Source: Caballeronia sp. SBC1 (lineage in GTDB: Bacteria; Pseudomonadota; Gammaproteobacteria; Burkholderiales; Burkholderiaceae). Taken from it: a DNA stretch of 64,000 bases. How positions within the stretch are numbered: the stretch's first letter is position 1; every line of letters starts with the position of its first letter. This document shows, in pieces, positions 46,786-55,911 of this stretch. Location of the stretch: positions 372,001 through 436,000 of the forward strand of contig NZ_CP049156.1 in NCBI RefSeq assembly GCF_011493005.1, in the 5' to 3' direction. Below the pieces are notes generated by a model that made no database searches, was not told the DNA's origin, and worked only from the letters and a program-made list of their open reading frames with translations. The position numbers and the translations under genes are program-made.

Positions 46786-49659
46786 TCACGCGGCCGATCT
46801 CGGCCTTTGCAGCAAAGGCGCAAGATACCGGCCTGTAAAACTGGCCTTCGACTGTGCGACGTGCTCTGGCGTCCCCTGCGCGATGATCTGGCCGCCACCG
46901 GCACCGCCTTCCGGACCGAGGTCGATGACCCAGTCGGCGGTTTTTATTACATCCAGATTATGCTCGATGATTACGACAGTATTACCTTGATCTCGCAGCC
47001 GGTGAATCACTTCGAGCAACAGAGCGATATCGTGGAAGTGCAGGCCGGTGGTCGGCTCGTCGAGAATGTATAGAGTCCGACCCGTATCACGCTTGCTCAG
47101 TTCCAACGAAAGCTTGACGCGCTGAGCCTCGCCGCCCGACAGCGTGGTCGCTGACTGACCGAGCCGGATGTACCCGAGACCCACGTCGAGCAAGGTTTTC
47201 AGCTTGCGCGCGACAATTGGCACGGGCTTGAAGAACTCGTACGCGGCTTCCACAGTGAGGTCGAGCACCTCGTGGATATTCTTGCCCTTGTACTGGACAT
47301 CGAGCGTTTCCCGGTTGTATCGCTTACCGTGACAGACGTCGCATGGTACGTAGACGTCAGGCAAAAAGTGCATTTCGACCTTGAGCACGCCGTCGCCCTG
47401 GCACGATTCGCAGCGTCCGCCCTTCACGTTGAACGAGAAACGGCCGGGATCGTAGCCCCGTTCCTTCGACGCCGGCACGCCCGCGAACAACTCACGAATT
47501 GGCGTAAAGAGGCCGGTGTAGGTCGCGGGATTCGAGCGCGGTGTACGGCCGATCGGCGATTGATCTACGTTGATCACCTTGTCGAAGTGTTCCAGCCCTT
47601 CAATTGCCTCATAAGGCGCGGGTTCGGCGGACGAACCGTACAGATGCTGGGAAACGGCGTGGTACAGGGTGTCGTTGATGAGCGTGGATTTGCCCGAGCC
47701 GGACACGCCCGTCACGCAGGTCAGCAATCCGACCGGCAGATCGAGCGACACGCGTTTCAGATTGTTGCCGTACGCCTCCGTGATCCGCAGCCGCCGTTCG
47801 TCCGGCGGCGTGCGGTCGGTCGAATAGCTGATGCTCCGTTTGCCCGACAGATACTGTCCGGTCATGGAATTCGGGTCATTCTCGACGTGCTTCGCCGATC
47901 CTTGCGAGACAATCTCGCCGCCGTGCACGCCCGCTCCCGGCCCCATGTCGACGACGTAGTCGGCCATGCGGATCATGTCTTCGTCGTGCTCGACCACGAT
48001 CACCGAATTGCCGATGTCGCGTAAATGCTTGAGCGTGGCGATGAGCCGGTCGTTGTCGCGCTGATGCAAGCCGATGGACGGTTCGTCGAGTACGTACATC
48101 ACGCCCGTCAAGCCGGAACCAATCTGCGACGCCAGCCGGATACGCTGCGCTTCGCCGCCGGAGAGCGTCTCGGCGCTGCGTTCCAGCGACAAATAATCCA
48201 GCCCGACGTTGTTCAGGAACGTGAGCCGCGCGACGATTTCCTTGATGACCCGATCGGCGATCTCGCCCTTCGAGCCATCCAAGTGGAGCGTCTGGAAATA
48301 ACCGAGCGTCTCGCGCAGCGGCCAGCCGCTCACTTCGTAAATGGCCCGCGCATTCTCGCCCGTGCCGAGCTTGACGTTGCGCGCCTCGGTCCGCAGCCGC
48401 GTGCCTTCGCACGCCGGGCAGGCCTGATTGTTCTGATACTTCGCCAGTTCCTCGCGGACCGCCGCCGAATCGGTTTCCTTGTAGCGGCGCTCCAGACTCG
48501 GGATGATCCCTTCGAACGCATGCTCGCGGACCGTCGTGCGGCCGCGCTCGTTGATGTACGAGAACGGGATGACCTCTTTGCCGGATCCGAACAGCAGGAC
48601 CTTGCGGACGTTTTCGGGTAGATCTTCGAATGCGCCGTCGATATCGAATTCGAAAAACGACGCCAGGCTTTGCAGCATCTGGAAGTAGAACTGGTTGCGC
48701 CGGTCCCATCCCTTCACCGCGCCCGCCGCGAGCGACAGCGACGGATGCGCGACTACCCGCTTCGGGTCGAAGAATGTGATCTGGCCCAGGCCGTCACATT
48801 CAGGGCACGCGCCCATGGGATTGTTGAACGAGAACAAGCGCGGCTCGAGTTCCTGCAGCGAGTACGAACAGATCGGACAGGCGAACTTCGAGCTGTACAG
48901 ATGCTCTTTCTCCGAATCCATTTCGAGCGCGATCGCGCGGCCATCGGCGAGACGCAGCGCCGTTTCGAAGGATTCCGCGAGCCGTTGCTTCATGTCCGGC
49001 CGCACTTTCAACCGGTCGATAACAACGTCGATAGTGTGTTTGTCGTTCTTCTTCAGCTTGGGCAGCGACTCGATCTCATAGATCTTCGCCACGCCTTCGT
49101 TCGCTGTGCCCCCGCCCGAACGCACGCGAAACCGGATGAAACCCTGCGCCTGCATGGCCTCGAACAATTCGAGATGCTCACCCTTGCGATCCGCGACCAC
49201 GGGCGCGAGGATCATCAGCTTCGTTTCCTCGGGCATGGCGAGCGCGGCGTCGACCATTTGCGACACGCTTTGCGCTTCGAGCGGAATGTGGTGATCAGGG
49301 CAGTGCGGCGTACCCACGCGGGCAAACAGCAAGCGCAGGTAGTCATGAATCTCAGTGACCGTGCCGACGGTGGAGCGCGGATTATGCGAAGTCGCTTTCT
49401 GCTCGATCGAGATAGCCGGCGACAATCCTTCGATCAGGTCGACGTCCGGTTTCTCCATCAGTTGCAGGAACTGACGCGCGTAGGCGGACAAACTTTCGAC
49501 GTAGCGGCGCTGACCTTCGGCGTAGAGCGTGTCGAACGCGAGAGACGATTTCCCCGAACCCGACAAGCCCGTAATCACGATCAGCTTGTGACGCGGCAAG
49601 TCGAGACTGATGTTCTTAAGGTTGTGGGTGCGAGCCCCACGAATACGAATTTCTTCCAT
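46786..49659 (-). CDS. uvrA: excinuclease ABC subunit A
   Basis: The damage-recognition ATPase of nucleotide excision repair. The 957-residue protein has two ABC modules with Walker A loops [15 protein letters not shown] and [16 protein letters not shown]. It has two zinc modules ([13 protein letters not shown] ... CPECDGLG and [14 protein letters not shown] ... CDVCHGKRY) and signature segments [12 protein letters not shown] and [12 protein letters not shown]. It is divergent from the MFS transporter gene. No LexA-type box was seen in the 317-bp gap. Confidence 0.98.
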   Translation of the reverse strand: MEEIRIRGARTHNLKNISLDLPRHKLIVITGLSGSGKSSLAFDTLYAEGQRRYVESLSAYARQFLQLMEKPDVDLIEGLSPAISIEQKATSHNPRSTVGTVTEIHDYLRLLFARVGTPHCPDHHIPLEAQSVSQMVDAALAMPEETKLMILAPVVADRKGEHLELFEAMQAQGFIRFRVRSGGGTANEGVAKIYEIESLPKLKKNDKHTIDVVIDRLKVRPDMKQRLAESFETALRLADGRAIALEMDSEKEHLYSSKFACPICSYSLQELEPRLFSFNNPMGACPECDGLGQITFFDPKRVVAHPSLSLAAGAVKGWDRRNQFYFQMLQSLASFFEFDIDGAFEDLPENVRKVLLFGSGKEVIPFSYINERGRTTVREHAFEGIIPSLERRYKETDSAAVREELAKYQNNQACPACEGTRLRTEARNVKLGTGENARAIYEVSGWPLRETLGYFQTLHLDGSKGEIADRVIKEIVARLTFLNNVGLDYLSLERSAETLSGGEAQRIRLASQIGSGLTGVMYVLDEPSIGLHQRDNDRLIATLKHLRDIGNSVIVVEHDEDMIRMADYVVDMGPGAGVHGGEIVSQGSAKHVENDPNSMTGQYLSGKRSISYSTDRTPPDERRLRITEAYGNNLKRVSLDLPVGLLTCVTGVSGSGKSTLINDTLYHAVSQHLYGSSAEPAPYEAIEGLEHFDKVINVDQSPIGRTPRSNPATYTGLFTPIRELFAGVPASKERGYDPGRFSFNVKGGRCESCQGDGVLKVEMHFLPDVYVPCDVCHGKRYNRETLDVQYKGKNIHEVLDLTVEAAYEFFKPVPIVARKLKTLLDVGLGYIRLGQSATTLSGGEAQRVKLSLELSKRDTGRTLYILDEPTTGLHFHDIALLLEVIHRLRDQGNTVVIIEHNLDVIKTADWVIDLGPEGGAGGGQIIAQGTPEHVAQSKASFTGRYLAPLLQRPRSAA

Positions 49660-49976
49660 GAACCGGGCGGAAAGTAAGGGGGCTAAACCTGCTACTATAA
49701 CGACTTTTCGAGGGCGCGTTGCCCGCGCTCATCGGCGTCAATCAAGCGTGCGGCGGGGTTGCGAAGGGTGTTGGCGGATTGCCGATAGCCCATTTAAGCG
49801 GCGCTCGGGCAGTATCCGCGCGAGTTTTGCGGGTTGCATTGGCGCAGGGTTGAAGCAGGTCCAGGCGCTCAGCCACCCGTCTCATATAGTGCCGTTCTGG
49901 GCAACCACAAGGCGGCCGTGCTTGAGTTCCGCGTCCGCGCGCACGGCCAGACGCGTTTCCACATTACCTCGTCCCG
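49660..49976. other. intergenic region between divergent uvrA and MFS genes
   Basis: No gene is supported. The region carries the promoters of uvrA and of the MFS gene. Nothing resembling an SOS box (CTG-N10-CAG) was recognised by eye, nor any strong hairpin. Confidence 0.5.
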
Positions 49977-51179
49977 ATGTCCAATCCGTCTGCTACGTCC
50001 ACACGTTTGAGCGCGCCAGAGTTGCGTGCAACCGTGTCGCTTGCCGCTATCTTCGCGCTGCGCATGCTCGGTCTCTTCATGATCATGCCGGTGTTTTCGA
50101 TCTACGCGAAAACCCTTCCCGGCGGCGACAACGTGCTGCTGGTCGGCATTGCGCTCGGCGCTTACGGCGTGACGCAATCGCTGCTGTACATCTTTTATGG
50201 CTGGGTCTCGGACAAGCTCGGGCGCAAGCCGGTGATCACGTTCGGGCTGATCGTGTTCGCCATCGGCAGCTTCGTGGCGGCGGTCGGCCATTCCATGACA
50301 TGGATCATTGTCGGCCGCGTGATCCAGGGCATGGGCGCGGTATCGTCGGCGGTGATCGCGTTTATTGCTGACCTGACCACGGAAGAAAACCGCACGAAAG
50401 CCATGGCCATGGTGGGCGCGAGCATTGGTGTCTCGTTCGCGGTGGCCATTGTCGGCGCGCCGATCGTGTTTCAGTGGGTCGGCATGAGCGGACTGTTCAC
50501 GCTGATCGGATTTTTATCGATACTCGCGGTCGGCGTCGTGATCTGGGTCGTCCCGGACGCGCCCAAACCGCCCGTGCACGTGAAGGCGCCGTTCGCCGAA
50601 GTGCTGCACAACGTGGAATTGCTGCGCCTGAACTTTGGCGTGCTCGTGTTGCACGCCACGCAAACCGCGCTGTTTCTTGTTGTGCCGCGCATTCTGGAAG
50701 CGGGCGGTTTGCCGGTCGCAGCCCATTGGAAAGTCTATTTGCCCGTGATGGGCCTGGCGTTCGTCATGATGGTGCCGGCTATTATTGCCGCGGAAAAACG
50801 CGGAAAAATGAAGGCCGTGATGGTCAGCGCCATAGGTCTTATCCTGATTGGCCAGTTGTTACTCGGCGCCGCTCCGCATACCCTGTGGTCAGTGGCCGCA
50901 GTTTTGTTCGTGTACTTCCTGGGCTTCAATGTGCTGGAAGCGTCGCAGCCGTCGCTCGTCTCCAAACTCGCGCCTGGCACGAGAAAGGGGGCGGCGGCAG
51001 GCGTCTACAACACAACGCAGTCGATCGGCCTGGCCATTGGCGGGGTGATCGGCGGCTGGCTGCTGAAGGTAGACGGGCAAAGCGCTGTATTTTTCGCGTG
51101 CTCAGGGTTGGTTTTTGCATGGCTGATTGTGGCGGCGAACATGAAACCGCCGCCGCAGAAAGTCCGGCGCACCGCTTAA
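49977..51179 (+). CDS. major facilitator superfamily transporter
   Basis: A 400-residue inner-membrane transporter with twelve membrane segments, similar to the YajR/drug-H+ antiporter group but without the C-terminal YAM domain. The MFS loop 2-3 motif is GWVSDKLGRKPVI and motif C-like sequence lies in TM5 (GASIGVSFAVAIVGAPIVF). The place between uvrA and ssb is common in Burkholderiaceae. The substrate is unknown. Confidence 0.9.
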   Translation: MSNPSATSTRLSAPELRATVSLAAIFALRMLGLFMIMPVFSIYAKTLPGGDNVLLVGIALGAYGVTQSLLYIFYGWVSDKLGRKPVITFGLIVFAIGSFVAAVGHSMTWIIVGRVIQGMGAVSSAVIAFIADLTTEENRTKAMAMVGASIGVSFAVAIVGAPIVFQWVGMSGLFTLIGFLSILAVGVVIWVVPDAPKPPVHVKAPFAEVLHNVELLRLNFGVLVLHATQTALFLVVPRILEAGGLPVAAHWKVYLPVMGLAFVMMVPAIIAAEKRGKMKAVMVSAIGLILIGQLLLGAAPHTLWSVAAVLFVYFLGFNVLEASQPSLVSKLAPGTRKGAAAGVYNTTQSIGLAIGGVIGGWLLKVDGQSAVFFACSGLVFAWLIVAANMKPPPQKVRRTA

Positions 51180-51353
51180 GCAGTTTTAGTTTCTAGTCGG
51201 GCGTGTTTCGCCGTGTTGGCGAAATTTTGCGCGCAGCGTGGTGCATGAGGTTTGCGGGTTTGCAGGTCTTGCTGAACAGGTCGACCGCAACCGCGTGTCG
51301 CGTTGTGAGCGCACCGCATCAGATCAAATTGAATTGAATCAACAGGAGAAATC

Positions 51354-51890
51354 ATGGCATCCGTCAATAAAGTCATTCTCGTCGGAAATCTGGGAGCCGA
51401 TCCGGAAACCCGCTATCTGCCGAGCGGCGACGCCGTGGCCAACATCCGTCTTGCCACCACGGATCGCTTCAAGGACAAGACGTCCGGCGAGATGAAGGAG
51501 CTGACGGAATGGCATCGCGTGTCGTTTTTCGGCCGGCTGGCCGAGATCGTCAACGAGTACCTGAAGAAGGGCTCGTCGGTGTATATCGAGGGCCGGATCC
51601 GTACGCGTAAGTACACCGATCAAGCCGGCGTGGAAAAGTACGCGACCGAGATTGTTGCTGAACAAATGCAGATGCTGGGTGGACGCAGCGGCGCAGGCGG
51701 CGCAGGCGGCGGTGGTGGCGATGAAGGCTACAGCCGTGCGCCTGCCGAGCGCAGCGGCGGCGGTGGTGCTAGCCGAGGCGGTGCTGCGGCCGGACGTCCG
51801 GCAGGCGGCGGTAGCGCTGGCGGCGCAGGCCGGCCGAGCGCGCCGGCGGGCGGCGGTTTCGACGAAATGGACGACGATATTCCGTTCTAG
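51354..51890 (+). CDS. ssb: single-stranded DNA-binding protein
   Basis: Protects single-stranded DNA in replication and repair. The OB fold covers residues 1 to about 105 (starting [20 protein letters not shown]). A long Gly/Ala-rich linker follows (about residues 108-165), and then the acidic protein-interaction tail [14 protein letters not shown] precedes the ATG. It is 178 residues, and an intrinsic terminator follows. Confidence 0.97.
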   Translation: MASVNKVILVGNLGADPETRYLPSGDAVANIRLATTDRFKDKTSGEMKELTEWHRVSFFGRLAEIVNEYLKKGSSVYIEGRIRTRKYTDQAGVEKYATEIVAEQMQMLGGRSGAGGAGGGGGDEGYSRAPAERSGGGGASRGGAAAGRPAGGGSAGGAGRPSAPAGGGFDEMDDDIPF

Positions 51891-51924
51891 ATCTGCGTAC
51901 CGCAGTTTTCGCTGCGTTTGACTT

Positions 51925-51950
51925 AAAAGCCCGCCTCGTGCGGGCTTTTT
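51925..51950 (+). terminator. intrinsic terminator of ssb
   Basis: GCCCGC (51929-51934) pairs with GCGGGC (51940-51945) around a five-base loop, with an A-run before and TTTTTGC after. Confidence 0.92.
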
Positions 51951-52380
51951 GCGTTGTGCGCAGGCCGAGATGACGATCGACGGTCGGGGGCGTTCAGCGC
52001 ACCTTGCCCGGGTCGATGCAGCTCGACAGTTGGTATCGGGAAAATAAGCGTTGCAATCGCGCCACGTGCCAGCGGGACAGCACGCTATCGCCGAAAAATA
52101 AAGACCAGGGAAATATGTCCGATATGGAAACCCAGGACGTCTCTGCGTTCACTGCGCATGGCACCAGCGCGCGATCTCGGATGAAGGTAGCTTCTAGTCT
52201 ATTCGCCACCCGAAATAACCGGTGCGCGGACAGGTGATCGTGCCATTGCCGTGTCGAGTTTCAACTAAGCCCAATTTTGTTCACCACTCAATCAGCAGGT
52301 ACATATTGCCGTAATCCGGGCGGTCGCTACATTGCGAATATAGAAACGAATTCGAGCATAGTTTCTAAAACCGAGAGGAT

Positions 52381-52394
52381 TAGGATAATTCGTA
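52381..52394 (-). promoter_or_regulatory. RcsB/RcsAB-box-like site upstream of regulator 1
   Basis: On the minus strand TACGAATTATCCTA matches 11 of 14 positions of the enterobacterial RcsAB box consensus TAAGAATATTCCTA. It lies 294 bp upstream of the first RcsB-like regulator. The consensus is from memory, and a match of this quality can arise by chance. Confidence 0.3.
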
Positions 52395-52553
52395 TAGAGC
52401 TGTCGGGTATTTGAAAACTACTCTGACCCACGTTGAAACCCGCGCGATGCAGCTTTTATCCACAAGCAATCCATTGCAGGAAACAGCCAGGCAACGCAGC
52501 GTGCCGACCCTCGTCGCAATAGGACAAGTCTTGTATTGCCGCGCTGCGCAGCG

Positions 52554-52572
52554 GGAACATTGAGAGTGTTCC
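52554..52572. promoter_or_regulatory. inverted repeat GGAACA-N7-TGTTCC before regulator 1
   Basis: The six-base arms are perfect with a seven-base spacer, about 115 bp upstream of the first regulator start, and TATATA follows directly. The layout fits a dimeric operator near a promoter. The binding protein is unknown. Confidence 0.35.
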
Positions 52573-52687
52573 TATATAGAGCGGCTGATCGCCGTGTTCT
52601 TATGTGCAACAGCGCATTACCAAATTGATCGTTGCCAGTCGGCGCGGATTCAACCCGAAGTGCAAACGAAAAAACTGAGAGGCGGCA

Positions 52688-53335
52688 TTGAAACTGCGAA
52701 TCGTTCTGGCAGACGATCATCCGTTCGTTTTGCTCGGCATTCGAGCGACGTTCAGCATGGATGAAAATCTGGAGGTCGTGGCCGAGGCTGCAAGCGCTGC
52801 AGAGTTATTGAGGCTGCTGGCGTACACCCCGTGCGACGTGCTGGTGACCGACTTCGCCATGCCCGAGCAAGGCCTGCAGGCGGAAGACGGCCTGCGGCTC
52901 ATCAAGCGTTTGCGGCGAGACTGGCCGGCCATCAGCATTGTCGTGCTGACCAGCATGAGCAATGTCGCCATCCTCCGGTCAATCCTGGCGGCCGGTGCCA
53001 TGAGCTTGCTCAACAAAGTCGAGTCCATGGACGAGCTTGCCGCGGCAGTCAGGTTTGCGGGTGTTGGACGCCGTTACCTGAGCACGTCGATTGTCTCAGC
53101 GCTGGCAGTAGCGGGCGCCGAAACCGACGCATTGGGAGAGGGTCCGCGCCTTTCGCCGCGGGAGATTGAAGTCGTGCGAATGTTCGCGAGCGGTTTGTCG
53201 ATCACGGAGATCGCGCGTTTCATGAAGCGCGATGTCCGCACGATCAGCCGTCAGAAGCGCGACGCCATGAGCAAGCTCGGGGTTCAGAACGATCCGGGAT
53301 TATTCGCGTTTGCACGCGCGCACGGAATGACGTGA
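52688..53335 (+). CDS. RcsB-like response regulator 1
   Basis: A 215-residue NarL/FixJ-family transcription regulator. The receiver domain has the acidic pair LADDHP, the predicted phosphorylation site D55 (VTDFAMP), T in VVLTS and K in LLNKVES, so it should be competent. The LuxR-type helix-turn-helix (LSPREIEVVRMFASGLSITEIARF ... ISRQKRDAMSKLGV, in parts) resembles RcsB. The start is TTG at 52688 after GAGAGGCGG. It is the first of three such regulators. Confidence 0.9.
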   Translation: MKLRIVLADDHPFVLLGIRATFSMDENLEVVAEAASAAELLRLLAYTPCDVLVTDFAMPEQGLQAEDGLRLIKRLRRDWPAISIVVLTSMSNVAILRSILAAGAMSLLNKVESMDELAAAVRFAGVGRRYLSTSIVSALAVAGAETDALGEGPRLSPREIEVVRMFASGLSITEIARFMKRDVRTISRQKRDAMSKLGVQNDPGLFAFARAHGMT

Positions 53336-53370
53336 TGGTTGGGATTGCGAAAGGCTTTCGGAGGCATCTT

Positions 53371-53493
53371 ATGTCGATGACGGCGCGGATCAACGATCCT
53401 TCAGCAGGCTGTGTAAGCACCGGTAAATTGAAACCCGCCGCGAGCGGACGCATCACCTGGGCGAATTTCAGGTTAAAAGAGGTTAGTAAATGA
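53371..53493 (+). CDS. candidate 40-residue ORF coupled to regulator 2
   Basis: An ATG at 53371 with a perfect GGAGG six bases upstream opens a 40-codon frame. Its TGA overlaps the start of regulator 2 as ATGA. The product (MSMTARINDPSAGCVSTG ... FRLKEVSK) is basic, without membrane segments or known motifs. The strong ribosome-binding site and coupled stop suggest a translated leader or small protein. Confidence 0.45.
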   Translation: MSMTARINDPSAGCVSTGKLKPAASGRITWANFRLKEVSK

Positions 53494-54167
53494 TTGCGTT
53501 CACTCAACGAATCAAATTAGCGGTAGCGGACGATCATCCATTAGTTATTCTTGCCATCGAGCGCCTGATCGCTAATGTGCAGAACATTGAAATTGTGTGT
53601 CGCGCGCAGGATTCAACCGGGCTGGTGGAAGCACTCGAAACGCAGGAATGCGACGTCGTCATCATGGATTTTTACATGCCGGGCGGCGAGCATGGCGATG
53701 GTATCGACTTGATCAAATACATCGTCGAACATCATCCGAAAGCGGCAATCGTCGTGTTATCCATGACAACGGATGCGGATCTCATCGCGCGTGCACTCGA
53801 TGCAGGCGCCAACGCGGTGGTCAGCAAGCAGGACAGGCTCGAGCTTATCTACGTGGCGATCGTGACGGTGCTCGCGCACGAGGATTATCTTGGACCGTCA
53901 GTGCGCATACTGCTCGCGGATGCGAATTCGGCAAACCGGGTGGATCTCATTCGACAGAAACTCACGCGCCGCGAGCTTGACGTCATTGCCCGCTATGCGC
54001 GCGGCGGCAACGTCACCGAAATCGCGCGCGAACTCGGCCGCAGCGTCAAGACAATCAGCGCGCAAAAATGCGCCGCCATGCGCAAGCTCGATTTATCGAC
54101 GGATGCCGAGCTTTACCGGTTTGCATTTGACAGTGGCCTGGTGCAGGCACAACGACTGGGAGTTTAG
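53490..54167 (+). CDS. RcsB-like response regulator 2
   Basis: A 225-residue NarL/FixJ-family regulator. The receiver has VADDHP, predicted phospho-Asp D60 (IMDFYMPGG), the S/T position in VVLSM and K in VVSKQDR. The DNA-binding domain has LTRRELDVIARYARGG and KTISAQKCAAMRKLDLS, RcsB-like. It is distinct enough from regulators 1 and 3 to be an old paralogue. Its start overlaps the stop of the 40-codon ORF; GAGG lies upstream. Confidence 0.9.
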   Translation: MIAFTQRIKLAVADDHPLVILAIERLIANVQNIEIVCRAQDSTGLVEALETQECDVVIMDFYMPGGEHGDGIDLIKYIVEHHPKAAIVVLSMTTDADLIARALDAGANAVVSKQDRLELIYVAIVTVLAHEDYLGPSVRILLADANSANRVDLIRQKLTRRELDVIARYARGGNVTEIARELGRSVKTISAQKCAAMRKLDLSTDAELYRFAFDSGLVQAQRLGV

Positions 54168-54189
54168 CCAACGGCATTAGAAGCCGTCG

Positions 54190-54237
54190 CGATACAAGTA
54201 AAAATTGTATCGATCTGGCCCAGGAGACACGTGGGCC
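54190..54237 (+). promoter_or_regulatory. inverted repeat and hairpin in the leader of regulator 3
   Basis: CGATACAA (54190-54197) and TTGTATCG (54205-54212) form a perfect eight-base inverted repeat with a seven-base A-rich spacer. Just after it GGCCCA (54217-54222) and TGGGCC (54232-54237) form a hairpin whose loop contains GGAG. The first could be an operator or a terminator-like fold of regulator 2; the second could hide a ribosome-binding site. Confidence 0.4.
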
Positions 54238-54264
54238 ATCACGTACCAGGCGCATAAAACAAAA

Positions 54265-54909
54265 ATGGATTCGAAAATCCGGATTATCGTGGCGGACGAT
54301 CATGCGGTCGTGCGAGAGGGAATCCGCATCTGGCTTGAGCGAGATCCCCGAGTGGAGGTTGTGGCGACAGCCGACGATACCGAATCGCTCGCAGACCGAA
54401 TAGACAGCTTTCCATGCGACGTCGTGATATCCGACATTGGCATGCGGGGCATCAACGGCGAAAACAATGCCATAGCGTTTCTACGACGTTTCTTGCGGCA
54501 ACCACAGCGGCCGCGAGTGATCATTGTGACCATGATCGCGCAGCCCCAAATGCTGGCAGGGTTGCTGGACCTGGGCGTGGACGGCCTGGTCGACAAGCGC
54601 GATTGCATGGACGCACTGAACCAGGCGGTTATCGAGGTGATCGATGGCGGACGTTTCGTCTCGACGCACGCGGGAGCGCTTCTGGGCAACGAAATGGTCA
54701 ATGTCACCGGCCGCGCCGGCGTACTGAGCGCCCGCGAGTGGGAGGTTTTACAGTTGTACGCGAGCGGCTTGTCGCTGATCAGCATTGCGCAGCGTCTGGC
54801 GCGCAGCGTGAAAACCATTGGTACGCAAAAGCGCAGCGCGATGCGTAAGCTTGGGCTGAGAAGCGAGCTTGAACTGATCGATTATTTGAGACAAATCGGC
54901 CTCGCTTAA
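54265..54909 (+). CDS. RcsB-like response regulator 3
   Basis: A 214-residue NarL/FixJ-family regulator. The receiver has VADDHA, predicted phospho-Asp D57 (ISDIGMRG), T in IIVTM and K in LVDKRDC. The output domain has LSAREWEVLQLYASGLSLISIAQ and KTIGTQKRSAMRKLGL. The ATG at 54265 has only a weak ribosome-binding site; an AGGAG lies 38 bases upstream in a hairpin loop, and an in-frame TTG at 54205 is a possible longer start. Confidence 0.88.
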   Translation: MDSKIRIIVADDHAVVREGIRIWLERDPRVEVVATADDTESLADRIDSFPCDVVISDIGMRGINGENNAIAFLRRFLRQPQRPRVIIVTMIAQPQMLAGLLDLGVDGLVDKRDCMDALNQAVIEVIDGGRFVSTHAGALLGNEMVNVTGRAGVLSAREWEVLQLYASGLSLISIAQRLARSVKTIGTQKRSAMRKLGLRSELELIDYLRQIGLA

Positions 54910-54998
54910 CGTCGGAACCACGTCGACATTTCCCTCTAAGCGCCACCGCCAGAACAACACCCGCACCGAACAAACGCCCACTGTTTCTCAGAAATGTT

Positions 54999-55012
54999 TA
55001 GGAATGCTCTGA
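54999..55012 (-). promoter_or_regulatory. RcsB/RcsAB-box-like site upstream of aqpZ
   Basis: On the minus strand TCAGAGCATTCCTA matches 11 of 14 positions of the consensus TAAGAATATTCCTA. It lies 127 bp upstream of the aquaporin start and shares the TAGGA half (plus strand) with the site at 52381. This is suggestive, not proven. Confidence 0.3.
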
Positions 55013-55138
55013 TTAAGTCGGTGTGCCTTTCACTCCAGACTTAAACGCTTTACTTCGCCAACGCGCGTGACCGAACCCACCTCTTTTGTGCGGTCCGGCG
55101 TGCATTGGCTGAGGGCGAATTTCAGACGGGGTGATGGC

Positions 55139-55897
55139 ATGTTCAAGAAACTGATAGGCGAGTGCGTGGGAAGCTTTTCGCTTGTCTTCTTCGGCTGCGG
55201 CAGCACCGCGCTCGCGAGTGGTTATTTTCGCCCGGACATGGGACTCGTTTGCCAGGCTGTGGCCTTCGGCCTCGCTGCAACCACGCTTGTCTACGTTCTG
55301 CGCCCCGTTTGCTCCGCTCATTTCAATCCCGCGGTCACCGTGGGTTTCGCCATTGCCAACCGGTTTCCCGTGAGGGACTTGGGTCCAACCATAGCCGCTC
55401 AGGTCGTGGGAGCCACCGCCGGAGGGTGGCTCTTGTATGTCGTTGCAAGCGCACGCCCGGGAATCTCGCCCGATCTCATCGCGTTCGGCGCCAATGGTTA
55501 CGGGGCTCATTCGCCCGCCGGATATCAGCTGCACGCCGCGCTGATCGTCGAGGCGCTGATGACCTTCGTGTTCGTCCTCGTGACTCTCTCGGTCGCATCC
55601 GGCAGGCGCGCGCGTTTCAACGACGCCGCGCTGATCGGGCTTTCGCTGACGTTGTGTTCCCTGCTCGCCATTCCGGTGACAAACGCGTCTTTGAACCCGG
55701 CTCGTTCCACCGGCGCCGCGCTCGTGGTGGGCGGCTGGGCCCTGGATCAACTCTGGCTGTTTTGGGCGGCGCCGCTCGCGGGCGGCGTTCTGGCCGGCCT
55801 CATCCATCCCATGCTCCAGCGCAGCGCTTCGAGTAAGAGCGAGCCGCAGACGCGCGTTGGCCGGATCGACAGCGCGCTCGACAAGCAGCTGTCGTAA
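55139..55897 (+). CDS. aqpZ: aquaporin (AqpZ/MIP family)
   Basis: A 252-residue inner-membrane channel with six membrane segments and both NPA loops (HFNPAVTVGFAIANR and SLNPARSTGAALVVGG). The residues around the loops fit water-selective AqpZ rather than glycerol facilitators. The ATG at 55139 follows GGGGTGAT; an upstream start at 55067 would add a non-hydrophobic extension. It lies 14 bp before the sensor kinase gene, so the two are almost surely one operon. Confidence 0.92.
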   Translation: MFKKLIGECVGSFSLVFFGCGSTALASGYFRPDMGLVCQAVAFGLAATTLVYVLRPVCSAHFNPAVTVGFAIANRFPVRDLGPTIAAQVVGATAGGWLLYVVASARPGISPDLIAFGANGYGAHSPAGYQLHAALIVEALMTFVFVLVTLSVASGRRARFNDAALIGLSLTLCSLLAIPVTNASLNPARSTGAALVVGGWALDQLWLFWAAPLAGGVLAGLIHPMLQRSASSKSEPQTRVGRIDSALDKQLS

Positions 55898-55911
55898 CGA
55901 GCGCGCACATC

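Larger units (their letters stand above)
51951..52687. other. long intergenic region upstream of the response-regulator cluster
   Basis: About 740 bp without a supported gene. A 40-codon frame at 52115-52237 has a weak AGGGA before its ATG but no recognisable features. From about 52240 the sequence is less GC-rich and holds an RcsB-box-like site at 52381-52394 and an inverted repeat at 52554-52572. Both are plausible control elements of the first regulator gene. Confidence 0.5.

Noticed and set aside
49660..51353. LexA/SOS boxes for uvrA and ssb
   Set aside because: Both upstream regions were read for CTG-N10-CAG on either strand and no acceptable match was seen by eye.
52115..52237. 40-codon frame between ssb and the regulator cluster
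   Set aside because: Only a weak AGGGA precedes it, there is no coupling to a neighbour and no sequence feature; kept only as a remark in the intergenic entry.
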